NCBI RefSeq assembly: GCF_000247695.1
Contig: NW_004624805.1
Span: 4,483,322-4,547,321, forward strand
Length of the DNA stretch: 64,000 nucleotides
Reading direction: 5' to 3'
Origin: Heterocephalus glaber
Taxonomy: Eukaryota; Chordata; Mammalia; Rodentia; Bathyergidae
The number at the start of each line of letters is the position of its first letter. The stretch's first letter is position 1. Both the position numbers and the translations under genes were made by a program. Shown here in pieces: positions 53,120 to 64,000 of this stretch. The notes below the pieces were generated by a model. The model saw only the letters and a list, made by a program, of their open reading frames with translations. It was not told the DNA's origin and made no database searches.

Positions 53120-54590
53120 AGACTTTTGCCTCATTTTGCCCCTTCTTCTTACAAATCATGCTTTTCTTGTATATGTGGCACTTGTTTCTTTGTGACCTGG
53201 GATTTTAAGGCAGTTGAGATAGAGAAAATCTTAGCTTATCATGACTCATTTGTTCCCCACAAATTATGTATACACCCGATTATCTTAAATGCAAAGGTAA
53301 GTGATGAAGAATCGAATCCTTATTTATGTCTTCAGGGCTGTAGGTTCTACATAAGATCTCCCAAAGGTGAGGCCCACATGTGTGTGTTTCCACACTCCTG
53401 GTGTTCTGTTTTGAACACATCACTTTCTAAAGAAATGGCTACTCTGGGTTCTAGAAATTGGGCCACTTTGCATATCCCTCCCACAAAGATGGCCGCATTT
53501 AGGGACTTACATAAGTGGAGTAGGAAGTGAGGAGAAGAGGTCTAGCCAGCAGTTGTTTTCTGTGTTGACTGTTAGATTCAGGTGGACAAATGGCAAGGCC
53601 TGCAGACCAGAAGTTGTCCTTGAATAGGGAGAATGGAAGAGCCACCAACTGAGTACCTGTGAAATGACAATTTTCCACCAACATTTCCTTTTCACTGGAG
53701 AAAACTCACATTGTACACAATATTCCTAAGTTCAAAAGCTATTAGGTTATTCTGACGTAGTTCACATTCCTTTTTATTAAAGTGTGCATTCTTATAATTT
53801 GGTCTTTCGATGAGGGATAGAGTTTTCAGTGTATTTGTAAGTTTTTTTAAAGAGTAATTTTCAGTGGCTTAATGCCCTAGCTAGTAAACATCTGTGATTG
53901 TCTGATTATCAGAGTGTAGTCTTCCTTGAGCAAAACTCTGGTTAGAATACTGCACAACTTCCTATGGTTTTATGTCTGGCCCCCCTTTCAAACACATGTT
54001 CCTGGGCACTGTATTTTAGACTTTGTGCAGTACATTCTCAGCCTCCTTTGCAAATCTTGCTCCCTCTGGTGCCCTACATGCACCCCATACATCTGATCTA
54101 CCTTCTGTTTGCAAACTTCATGACTACCACTCTGAACTTCTATGTCCTCCCTGTGGAACACCCTCCTGAATACCTCATGCCACTGATTCTTCAAGTCACA
54201 GAGCCCCCATAGCTTTTTGAATAGCACTTAATGGTACTTTATTGCACTGTGCCTTATATTGGCATAGATGGAATCATGTCTAGCTCTATTAGCTGAAAAA
54301 CCCTTTGAGAGCAAGAACCGTTCCTAATCCACCCCTAGAACGCTGTGACCAGCACAGCACACTACTTGCTGTGTTTACATCGAATACCTTCAAACAAGAT
54401 CAGGTGTGTCCTGGGTGATACGTCACAGACATGAAAATTGAGTTAACAAACAAAGCCTCCAACCAGTGTTGAGATGGTCAGCAAACACCAAGACCTTTTA
54501 TTTAATGAAGCAAAGTACCAGTTCTCAGAAAATATCTGGTTGCTGCAAGTGACAAGCATGAGTCTATCATTGGGTAGCTGGGTACACAAC
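53120..54590. other. Unique sequence, no gene recognised
   Basis: The 163-codon plus frame 53039-53530 starts inside the L1 tail and shows no family motif; probably chance. Confidence 0.35.
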
Positions 54591-54790
54591 CAAAAGAGGA
54601 AGGAGATTAATATGTTTGAGAGAGTACTTACTATGTGCAGTGCATTATTAAGGCCTTTTATGTATTCAGTCATTCAACAAACATGTACTGAGTCCCACTG
54701 GCACTGTGCTAGGAGTTGGAAATACAGAGGTAAAAGGTCACCATTCCTGCTCTCCAGAAGTTAATAGTCTGATTACCCAAGTACATTGAT
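54590..54790 (+). repeat. Ancient L2/MIR-type repeat
   Basis: GTACTTACTATGTGCAGTGC .. CATTCAACAAACATGTACTG .. GTGCTAGGAGTTGGAAATAC fits old L2/MIR-type sequence. Confidence 0.55.
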
Positions 54791-54859
54791 GAATTCAGTC
54801 TTGCACGATGGAAGTGATAATAGATGGATACATGAGGTGTTTTGGAAACACAAAGATGA

Positions 54860-56700
54860 GACACTGAAATTCAACTACCTGGGCACCTAATTCTTCCCAG
54901 AAGTGTCCTTGAGGTTAGCTTGGAAAGATAAGGAGTCAAGGGGATGAGGAAGTGGGGAAGGGCATTCCGGGGAGAGGGAGCAGCATGCATAGAAGAACAG
55001 CAGCAGCAGCGTAAACTAGCATAAGGCATGGGAGGAGGACCACGTGAGGGCCACTTCGGGAAATGAGGCGGCAGAGCTAGACGGCCAGAATGTGAAAGGG
55101 TTACTCTGGAAGCCACAGGATGCCTTTGAAGGCTGTGAAGCAGAATGATGGAGTCAGGTCTGTCTGCCAGGAAGACCTCACTGTAAGGGGTGATGTTAGA
55201 AGGGAGAAGGGCCAGCCGGACAGGCACGGGTTAGAGCTGCCTCGGAGGGGTGACAGAGGCAGTCCAGGGGAGTGGGGGCGGGCCGGGGTGAGAGGAGACT
55301 GGGCTCTGCGAATGGGGTGGGGATTGCTTGGGCGTGGGAGGGTTGAAGAATGAAGACTCCTCAGGTAATTCCCAGGATCCTGTCTTGCCCGGTGATGAAA
55401 TCAGAGACTGAATCCAGCCAGGGCCCGGATGAGGGTGTGGCAAGTGAGAGCCTTGCCTCAGCCCTAAAACTAAGGGGCCATCAAACACAAAACTCAGTAA
55501 TCTTGGTAGCTAATATTCTATTTTAATGCACTATTTTAAAAACCAATACTAATGCAAATAATCCATGAGCAAAATGTCAGCCTTTTAAAGAAAGAATCTG
55601 ACCTTGTGCTTACACACCCTGGTTTCGCTCATCTCACCCTAACTGTGGTTTGAACACAGCATGCCTAATAGGAAACGTTAACCCATTTTCACGAGAAACT
55701 GTAGCCAGAAGTCAAATAGCTGCCCTATCTGAGGCTCCAGCCACTCCGTGCCGGGAGCCAGAGGCCAGACGCAGCAAGCACTGGACTGAGAGCCGTTGCC
55801 TCCCCACTTCCCACAGCACCTAACAGAGCTGAGATATCCTGTCCACACAGGGACTCCGGCTATGTTTTCATTTGCTTGCTTTCCACTTTTAGCAAACAGC
55901 GGCCGTGTCAGTAAAGGACAGCGTCGCCAAGCCCCATTGTCTCAGGGTTGAGTTTAGCAGGGAAAGAGAGGTAATGCTACAAAGTACAACACGGAGGTAA
56001 GATTACAAGTTACAAAAGAAACAAAACCTTTGAGAGCCTGTCTGCACTCAAATAGCAAACATCAAAGTTTGGAGCTTCTGAAAGTGTGGAATCAGCTAAT
56101 ATAGATTGATTCGTCGAAAGGGCACACCGAGGCTTCAGGATGGATGCGTTAAGTATCATCTCTTGGAATCCGTACAGGGAGGTAAGTGGAAGCAGAGGCA
56201 CTTTAGCATTCAGGCTCTTGATCTCAGAAATCTCCAGGGTCCCACTCTGCCCCCTAATTTTGAGTGGCAATTATGGAAACCATCTTTCTTTTAGCTTGGT
56301 CATTTCTAGGGATTTTGAGCTCCATATTCAGACTGTCACAGCTTCAGCCTAAAGACTATGATAGAAGATTCCATTTTAAAGTGGCTCCAAGTGACAACAT
56401 CCGAACTGCTGACAGTGGCCCAGCATATGGCCTGGACTGAGTGCAGTTTTCAGCCTGTGTAATGATGACTGCAAAGTTCTGGATATGATGCAGAATATCA
56501 TCAGACATACGTGTTTCTATATTCCTCTTCTCTTTGTGATGTGAACCCACTATATTGCACTGAAAGATTGCTTATTTTGTGAGTTAATGGTGTCTTTTAT
56601 GATATCCCATGTGTTCCATGATGGGTATTGTTGCCAAAAGTTAATATAAAAATAGCTTGGTAGTGGTGACTTGCTCGGTTAACTCAAAACAAGAAACATT
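54860..56700. other. Unique sequence, locally GC-rich
   Basis: GC rises at about 55000-55460 without CpG-island density or recognisable exons. No gene supported. Confidence 0.35.
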
Positions 56701-56713
56701 GTTAGTGTATCAA

Positions 56714-56791
56714 ATGAAACTGTTTAATACATGTTCCTGAAAATCACATTGCCTCTATGGATTTTCAGGAACATGTATTAAACAGTTTCAT
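56714..56791. repeat. Perfect 32-bp inverted repeat (hairpin) with 14-nt loop
   Basis: Left arm 56714-56745 is the exact reverse complement of right arm 56760-56791; the loop is ACATTGCCTCTATG. No mismatch in 32 pairs. Outside the arms pairing stops at once. Could be a fold-back duplication, a terminal-repeat remnant or a small-RNA precursor; transcription unknown. Confidence 0.9.
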
Positions 56792-57049
56792 GAATCTCTA
56801 AGAAATGTAGTAGGTGAACATATATTTAATGGTTAATACCATCAATCCAAATATTAAAGCTAGCTGGGATGTAGCTATCTCACTTGACCACTTGCTAAAA
56901 TGATTTTAATGAAATTTTGACTTTGGAGATCAGATTATAGGGTGAACACATTTTTCAAAGCAATTTGTACAATTTAGTCATTTGTTTTGACTAAGGCCAT
57001 CTTTTAGATCAGGAATAATGTCTCTTCTTTCATGTATGATTGTAAATTT

Positions 57050-57370
57050 TTTTAATTTTATTGGTGCATTTTAGGTGTACAATATAATGACATTCATCAT
57101 TGGAAATTTGCACTTTTACATAATCTCTCTTGGTTCTTATTTTTTCCCCCTTCCCCTGCCCTCCCTATTTACAAAGACTTTGTTTCCACTTTTTCATTTT
57201 CTCATATTAATTCAACTCCCTTCTTTCCTTTCACCTTCCCCTCCCACTTCCCCTTCCCCTTTGCCCCTTTTCTTCCTATTTCAGATTATCTATTACACCT
57301 TTTAGTCCTTATTTACACTTTCAGTTTCTCACTCTAGAGAAACTATTCAGTATTTACACATGTGTGTCCT
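57050..57370 (-). repeat. 5'-truncated L1 with target duplication
   Basis: Minus-strand L1 3' end (plus strand shows T-run, ATTGGTGCATTTTAGGTGTA, then a long pyrimidine-rich 3' UTR). ATTGTAAATTT at 57039-57049 and 57371-57381 flanks it. Confidence 0.8.
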
Positions 57371-57381
57371 ATTGTAAATTT

Positions 57382-58145
57382 GTTTTATCTTGAAGTATTT
57401 CAGCATAGAAAAATCAAAGATTCTAATATTATAAACATATGTTCACCCACAAGCCCAGTTTAAGTGAAATTCCCCTTAACATTATTAAAACAATATTTTC
57501 CCTCATTGGTACTTCACTATAACTAGTAGGACCACCAAGAAGTTTAATTACCTAGAAGATGCATAATTAGCTTTCCTCTTTACACTTATCTCTATAGAGC
57601 CCTTTCTTTTTATCTTAGGTATGATTATTTTTAGTGATTAAATGTTAAACCTTCCCTGTTATGTGTAACCATTCAGATGGTAATTTTTCCTATCTTTTGT
57701 ACAGTCTCTAAAATTTCTGGGACATTTTCCACAATATCTTGTATTTAATATTTTTACTCACACAAGTAGAAGAAACTATATATCTATATTTTATAAGTAC
57801 ACTTAAAGCACACTGTTATTTATTAAAATCCGAACTAAAACAGATCCTTTTAAAATCACTGCTTTTTGTATTACATTACCTTTTGTATAATTTATGTTAA
57901 TATTCTTATTCAGGACATCATAAACTCATATCCTTTCATAGATTCAATTTGCTCTAATTAACTATATTAACAATAACATTTATTGGTCATTGAGTTTAAG
58001 TAACTTGCTTTGGCCCTTTAGTACTGCTCCTGGTATCCTTCAAGACATTCTTGCTTTTGGGCAAGACGTGATGTTTCAAAACCATCCTGATTTTTTCCTG
58101 TCCCAAGACATGGAATTAGTCATCCCCAGGACTCCTTTCTTTTCT
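57382..58145. other. AT-rich unique sequence
   Basis: Nothing recognised. Confidence 0.35.
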
Positions 58146-58149
58146 TTTC

Positions 58150-58232
58150 CTTTTTAGGCTTGTATGGAACCCAGGGCCCCACACATCCTAAGCACGTGTT
58201 CTACCACTGAGCTTCTCCCCAGTGCCTTTCTC
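58150..58232 (-). repeat. ID-like SINE
   Basis: TGGAACCCAGGGCCCCACAC .. GTTCTACCACTGAGCTTCTC; old reversed ID-like monomer. Confidence 0.65.
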
Positions 58233-58234
58233 CT

Positions 58235-59740
58235 TTTGATGGAGAATAGTATGGCTATTGATAGAGACCAATGGGCTCTTGCTGTGAAACCAAATTTAAT
58301 AATGACATAGCTAGAAAATATACAACTTTAAAAAGCCGAGTGCTCATACTGGTTTTTCCACATTCAAGTATCACGTTACTGTACTGTTCTTTTGTTACAG
58401 TAGTTTCATCATTGTCTAGCTGATGAAAGCCATTCTCTATAAGAAGGAAAATCTCATCATTCACCAAAACCACTGCCAGAATATATTAGCTACTCCAAAA
58501 TGACACATTCGCCTTATCATTGTATCCAGTTAAACTAGTCCATATTCTGAACATATAAGCAGGAGGACTCAGCTCTCACTGTTGTAATAATTTTAGGTTT
58601 CTTAATCATCATAAAGGCTGAATGATCTTAGTCATTCACTTGTTTCTTTCATTACATAAAAAATGGAATATTTCCTCCCTTAGGGCAAGGAATCAAGTTT
58701 TATCAGAAATTCTTGGGTAGTCTCCAACTATGCAGTCCAAGCAGCTTATCTGGGGGATTACAATCACACTCCAAACTTGTTAGCTCTTCATTTCTGTGAA
58801 CTGACTGAAGGTAGAAGCTTTACATTAAACACATGTTTATTGGTCCTTATGACACACCTAACCCAAATGCATACAGAAAATAGAAGTTTGGTAATGAAAA
58901 ACACTTGTTTCTTTCCTTTAAGTCATCTCCAAAAACTATCTACCCTTTCAGAACTGACCATGCAGGAGGGCTGGCTCAGCTCCCCAGTGTTGCCTGGGAA
59001 AGAGGTCAACCCCAGGAGTGACTTACAATATGAATTTGGGCTAGGATGGATTGACAGTGACCCCGGTTGTGTCTTTGTTGACAGTCCAGGAAAGAAGAGG
59101 GAAGAGATGTATGTAGGATGTATATGTTGAGAAGTGAAAGGACCACAGAGCTGACTGCCCTTCCTGGTGGACTTGCAGTCCCATTCTGGCCTTGGGATGT
59201 CTTCTTTGACCACACTGAAACAGAGGGATGACCCCAAGGCTGGAGTACTCACCATTCCCATGCAGGGGCTAGGATGGATATGGCAGATCAGTGGCTCCTC
59301 ACGCTCCACTCTATTCCATGTCTGCCTGGCAGTTGTCCTCACCAGATCTCTCTCTCTCCTGTACTGAGTGCTGCAACTACCTGGGTATGTTTCTGTGTGT
59401 TTGAAGTCTTCAGGCAGCAACTAGGGGAAATCATGTTTGGTGATCGTAAACCAGTTTCAGCACTTAAACATTTGGTTTCTCCAGATTATGACACTTTCTT
59501 TCATTTACTCATTCACTAATTCATTTATTTAGCATGTGTCTGTCAAGATGTTTACATGTCCTTAGCAATAGGTAAAAAACTAAGGGGCTAACAAAGGCAG
59601 AATGTATTCTTTTCTACAGTGTGATACATCCACAATTTAGAAAACATGACACTCTCTGAAATTAAAGTTAATTGGAGCAAAAAAGTACCTAACATTAGCC
59701 ATCCAAGAAATTTACTCAATCTTGATGATAAGAATGAGTG
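58235..59740. other. Unique sequence, no gene recognised
   Basis: A 165-codon minus frame (58923-59420) overlaps frames on the plus strand; neither shows a known motif, splice pattern or repeat similarity I can name. Confidence 0.35.
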
Positions 59741-59744
59741 CTTC

Positions 59745-59800
59745 CTGGGCCTCCCAAGTGCAACATCGTGAGTTCAATCCCCGATACCAAAAAAAAAAAG
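59745..59800 (+). repeat. 5'-truncated tRNA-derived SINE
   Basis: CCTCCCAAGTGCAACATCGT .. TTCAATCCCCGATACC and poly-A. Confidence 0.7.
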
Positions 59801-59969
59801 GGTACTTCCTGAAATATCAGTTTGTGATTGGAGAAACATGACGTTGTGATCCCAAAGTCCATATCAGAAACATTAATGTCTAGGGGGAAAGTTGGAATAG
59901 AAAGAATTTGACCATGTGTCTCCAGTAGGGAAATGATGGGCCATTATTTGTTATCTAGATGGAATATCT

Positions 59970-60165
59970 GATAACATTTGCATAGTACTTCAGTTTACAA
60001 AGCGCTTTTATGTACATTATCTACTTCAGCATTCATAATTGTACCCATTAAGTTGGTATCATTATCATTCCTGTTTTACTGAGGAAGAAAGGGAGTGAAG
60101 GAGACTAAGTGACTTTCCAAGGTCACTTAGCCAGTGAGGGAGAGAACGAGGAGTGATCTGACTTT
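59970..60165 (+). repeat. MIR ancient SINE
   Basis: AGCGCTTTTATGTACATTAT, CTGTTTTACTGAGGAAGAAA and CCAAGGTCACTTAGCCAGTG in MIR order. Confidence 0.8.
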
Positions 60166-60179
60166 AAGATGAGTATACT

Positions 60180-60282
60180 AGGGGCTGGGGATTTAGCTCA
60201 GTGGCACTGGGCCTGCCTCACAAGCACAAGGTCCTGAGTTTGAGGCCTAGTACCAAAAAAAAGAAAAAAGAAAAAAGAAAAC
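60180..60282 (+). repeat. tRNA-derived SINE
   Basis: GGGGCTGGGGATTTAGCTCA to AGTACC and an (A,G)-rich tail; AAGATGAGTATA repeats flank it. Confidence 0.88.
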
Positions 60283-60499
60283 AAGATGAGTATATTTTCC
60301 ACTCCCCCATAGCAGTCTAACCCATACTAGGAGAAAACCCACTACACAAAGAGCTTTTCAGCAATTCTTAGTTTCCTTTCTCTAACTCTAGGCTAATCAT
60401 ATAACCTTTTGATCAATAATTTGGGAGAGGCAAAATAATAATTGCATTCCTGTCTGGCTTCAGGGTTTTGCAACCTGTATAGTCACGCAGAGCCTAGGG

Positions 60500-60579
60500 C
60501 AGTGATGGGGAACCTTTTAGAACTTTCAATGGTACAAACAGCCTGCTGTGGCACATATGCCATAGGTTTACCGCCACTG
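60500..60579. mobile_element. Short hAT-type MITE, second copy
   Basis: 80 bp: CAGTGATGGGGAACCTTTTA .. CCATAGGTTTACCGCCACTG, the same termini as the 13521-13575 element with a different, longer interior. Flanks GCCTAGGG (60492-60499) and GTCTAGGG (60580-60587) differ at one base, a slightly aged 8-bp duplication. Confidence 0.75.
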
Positions 60580-60599
60580 GTCTAGGGCCAGGAAGAGCT

Positions 60600-62040
60600 T
60601 AGACTTTTGTCCTATGCTTTGTTGTCACTATCCTGAAATTCTTAATAATTTTTTAACAAAAGGTCTGGTATTTTCATTTTGCACCATATTCTACAAATTA
60701 CATAACCAGTCCTGACTGCCCGGATGATGGCTGTCAGCACAACATGGGTCTCTGGGTAATAAGCCAACCTCTTCAGAGCTTGAAGGACATGTGGGATTTG
60801 GAAATGAGGACAGGAGAGGAAGTGGAGGACAGTCTTTCATGAGGAGAAACTTTGTGAAAGACAAAGAGATGAGGCATACAAAGCATGCTGTCAGGAATAA
60901 TACTGTCTTGCAAATATGCTCCTTTTGGTTGAGTCCAGAATGTTGGCAACAAAAGAGTTAACACCCCAGGTCTGTATACTTATTCCTTACAGTCTCCAAG
61001 GAAAGCATGAGTGACCCTTGGCCAGCGAATGGAAATGTGGCCTCTGAAATCTTGTTAGAGGTTGATAATTTTGCTGTGTGCTTAGAGCAATGGATCATGC
61101 TGTAATGGTTTGTCTGGTTGCTTTGCACAAATGTCAGGAATGGTGATATCCACGAGAGCTCATTGTTGGGGTCTTGAGTGTCATGGCTGGTTGTACAGCA
61201 AGATGCACCTAAGATGCACCCCACTCTATAAAGGCTTCCTCTTCTGTGACTCAAAGAGGCTCCCTTGGACAGACACATTCTACATATTCTGCAGATAGAT
61301 GTGCTGGAGGCCAAGCACTCCTGGGTGGTTTTGAATGGCAGAGGCCATTAGAATCCTGGACGGACCTCTCAGGACTTCTCTCTGGACCCCTCTGGATCTA
61401 TTTCCACTGCTTTTGCTCATTCAGCATCCTTGGCTGTAATAGGGTCTTAACCCCAAGACAAAGTCTCACACTGACTTCAGGAATGGTTCCTCTGCTACTT
61501 TCTGCTGTTTGGGTTGTAAGAACCCATGTGTTTTAAGGAAATATCCATCATTTTTATTTAAGAATACTAAAGACTGATAATAAAAATGGTTATAATGATA
61601 AAATCTAGTTCTAATGTGTGCTTTTCCTTAAATTCTTTTCTAAAATTTGGGAATTATTCTTTTGTTGTGAAGATTAAATTTAGAGTGCCTAAATGAATTT
61701 GAATGATTTTAAAGGACTTTAAAAAAAAACAAAGCTGTAAATGGTGCAGTTGCCATTTGGCCATGCAGAGAGATCTTTCATTTTGGAGACATGTGCACTG
61801 GCCAAAATAGACATGTAGCAACTCTCAGCATGCATGCCTCTGGGTCCTCTTGGATCGATTACTGCCATTCTTCCTTCTCCAGCATTCCAGAGGTATTGAC
61901 TCATAGATTACGTGTTTCAAAATTCTACCACATATGTCCCGGCCAACTCTAGCTCAATTTTTATATCTTTGCAAAAACTTGACCTTTAATGAGGTCTTGG
62001 GTTTATTTTGTAATCGCCTCAGGTAAAAATAGCTAGTTAT
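60600..62040. other. Unique sequence, no gene recognised
   Basis: Short frames on both strands without motifs; nothing supported. Confidence 0.35.
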
Positions 62041-62043
62041 TTC

Positions 62044-62133
62044 CCTTCTTTTTTTTTTGGTACCAAGGATCGAACTCAGGACCTTGCACTTTCAAGACAG
62101 GCAGTGGAACACTGAGCTAAATCCCTGGCCCTC
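62044..62133 (-). repeat. tRNA-derived SINE
   Basis: Poly-T, GGTACCAAGGATCGAACTCA, ends CCCTGGCCC. Confidence 0.87.
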
Positions 62134-62342
62134 ATTATTTTCCCTTTATGTAGTGTTTGTCTGTATAATTAGCTCTTATACTATTGGTTAAACTGATATA
62201 ATTAAAAATGTAAATGCGTAGTTACCAAATGCCTCAAAAACTTATTTTGTAATTCTTTAAAGTTAATTTCCTTCACTATATTTCTCTGGACCATAAGTAA
62301 TCCTATCATATGGTTATTTTATCATTTAAAACCTTTAGTTTA

Positions 62343-62402
62343 TTCTGCTGCCTATCTTACAAGCGCAAGGTCCCAAGTTCAATCCCCAGTACAAAAAAAA
62401 AA
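62343..62402 (+). repeat. 5'-truncated tRNA-derived SINE
   Basis: GCCTATCTTACAAGCGCAAG .. TTCAATCCCCAGTAC and poly-A; promoter A box lost. Confidence 0.75.
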
Positions 62403-63035
62403 CACAAACCTTTTAGTTTAAATCACTTGTGGAGTACTGAAATATAATTTTGAATATCCTCTACTTTGCAGATATGTGTATTATAATCAGTTGATGGTAA
62501 AGACAGGTTTCTGTAAGCTAAATATAATATTTACATTTTCATCATCACAACTGAGGTTTAGATAGAATATTCATTGTCCCCTTTGCTCTTTAAATCACCG
62601 AAGGGGCCAGGCATTATAAGAGGTGCAGGCAACTGCCACTGTCATGTGGTTATTCGCTGAGTAGTTCAAAACTCTTCCAAGGCCTGAGGAGAAGGGAAGA
62701 GGGGTTGGGGGAGACATTTTCAAAGTTCCTCCATCGTCTACCAAGTGAAGTGGAAAATTCTCTGCTGTGAGGTCCATGGTCTGGCCCCACCCTACCAACT
62801 TGTTCCCATTTGTCACCACTTCCCAGCGTGGGCGCTTTGCTTCTCACCGTCTTTGGGGCGGTGGGTGTACAGTGAGAGCCCCAGAGGTTCATGCTCCTTG
62901 ACAAAGTGTTAAAGATAAAAACAAAATGCTCCCATAGACTGTCAATAACATAAAGCCATGAGACTGTCATAAAAATTTTTTAAAGACAATTGAGAAAAGA
63001 TGAACTTTGACTAAATAATTGATATTAAAGAATTA
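62403..63035. other. Unique sequence
   Basis: No supported gene; a 17-base tandem (ATTAAAGAATTATTGTT twice) follows at about 63024-63058. Confidence 0.4.
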
Positions 63036-63100
63036 TTGTTCATTAAAGAATTATTGTTTTTAAGGGGATGGTATTATGTTTGTGTTAAAAAAAAAAATCA

Positions 63101-63193
63101 GGCCGGGGATTTAGCTCAGTGGTTTCACCGCCTGCTGCGCAAGTGCAAGGACCCGAGTTCAATCCCTGGTACAAAAAAAAAAAAAAAAAAAAT
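63101..63193 (+). repeat. tRNA-derived SINE
   Basis: GGCCGGGGATTTAGCTCAGT to CCCTGGTAC and a long poly-A. Immediately followed by a B1 in the same orientation. Confidence 0.9.
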
Positions 63194-63198
63194 CTTTG

Positions 63199-63360
63199 AA
63201 GCTGGGCATGGTGGCCCATGTCTGTAATCCCAGCATCTGGGAAGCTGAAGCAGGAGGATCACCACAAGTTCAAAGCCAGCCTGCTGCATAGTGGGATTGA
63301 GGCCAGGCTGGGGTACATAGTGAGATCCTGTCTCACAAACAAAACAAAACAACCCCCCAA
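63199..63360 (+). repeat. B1-type SINE
   Basis: AGCTGGGCATGGTGGCCCAT .. GAGATCCTGTCTCACAAAC; sits on the poly-A of the preceding SINE. Confidence 0.85.
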
Positions 63361-64000
63361 ATAAACAAATAAATTAAAAATCTGTTTTTAAGATACATAG
63401 AGAAATACATATAACGTGATGGCTGGAATTAGCTTCAGAATAATTGTGGGATGACATAATTATGTCACTGATAATGCTTGAGTTTTCATTTCAAAAGTTT
63501 AAAAATTTGAGCAAAATTGAAAAATTAAAAATGTGAACTTGTGACTGAAGAGTTTGGGACTGTTACCAAGCCAATAGCACAGGCCAGAGGGTGGCAAGTT
63601 GTGCTCAGAAGACTTTGCAGCTTTGTGGCTTCGAGAAGCTTTCGGAACTTATCTGATCCTAGGTGATTCTCCTTGCTCCATCCATATCTTTCTGTGGACC
63701 TTTCTCCCCATTTTATTCAACCAGTTCTGTGACGCAGTGGAACTGACCTACTATACCTATCAGTGAAATAGCTGGACACGTGATGTAGTCAAAAAGGCCA
63801 TTTTTGCCAAGAAACATCTTTCCTTCTTCGTCCATACCTGAAGTTCCCTGAACAAAAGCAATTAGTGCCAGGTAACAATGCCTTCAATAAAAATTACACA
63901 CATAGTCACAGACAGTCATACAGCTATCTTTTGCTTTTCAACTCTGGGGCACAGATGTAACCTTGTCTCTGAGACAGTTGATTGCTTGAATACCTACCTA

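Noticed and set aside
53039..53530. 163-codon plus frame as a gene
   Set aside because: It begins in an L1 tail, has no motif, no splice context and no promoter; length is reachable by chance in 64 kb.
58923..59420. 165-codon minus frame as a gene
   Set aside because: No recognisable domain or splice signals, and opposite-strand frames of similar size overlap it.

Overview
The window is mammalian nuclear DNA, almost certainly from a rodent. The evidence is the repeat content. It carries dozens of short tRNA-derived SINEs that keep recognisable A and B boxes, many B1-type SINEs, B1/ID-like dimers, and L1 tails. At least one B1 (43305-43465) shows the 29-bp internal duplication known from the mouse-related rodent clade. 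I saw no B2-like elements, so I lean to a non-murid member of that clade (Castorimorpha- or Anomaluromorpha-like); this is inference from repeats only.

The left half (about 1-31.5 kb, minus strand) holds the 5' part of KIF5B, the ubiquitous kinesin-1 heavy chain. Fifteen coding exons, 31463 down to 1509, join in frame with GT-AG introns to give 575 codons. They cover the whole motor domain, neck linker, neck coil and the first part of the stalk. The remaining stalk and the cargo-binding tail lie beyond the left edge. Introns 1 and 2 are large (7.4 and 8.5 kb) and full of SINEs.

Exon 1 lies in a CpG island (about 31.06-32.48 kb) with NRF1-, CCAAT-, ETS- and YY1-type sites. The start codon sits in a TISU/YY1-like context.

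The right half (32.5-64 kb) has no gene I can name. Just upstream of the island is an unidentified frame, open for 149 codons with one stop (32753-33199). Further right are an antisense L1 split by a probable ERV LTR (36.8-40 kb), a Tigger/MER2-like DNA transposon (41.8-42.2 kb), a decayed PIGB retrocopy (44.0-44.4 kb), LTR-like and older repeats (48.5-52.6 kb), and L1 tails.

The most unusual items are: a perfect 32-bp inverted repeat with a 14-nt loop at 56714-56791; two very short hAT-type elements with matching 8-bp target duplications (13521-13575 and 60500-60579); a 1.1-kb SINE/L1 composite insertion in intron 1 bounded by a 15-bp duplication; and the PIGB retrocopy abutting a truncated SINE. 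No CRISPR, operon or other prokaryotic system is present.
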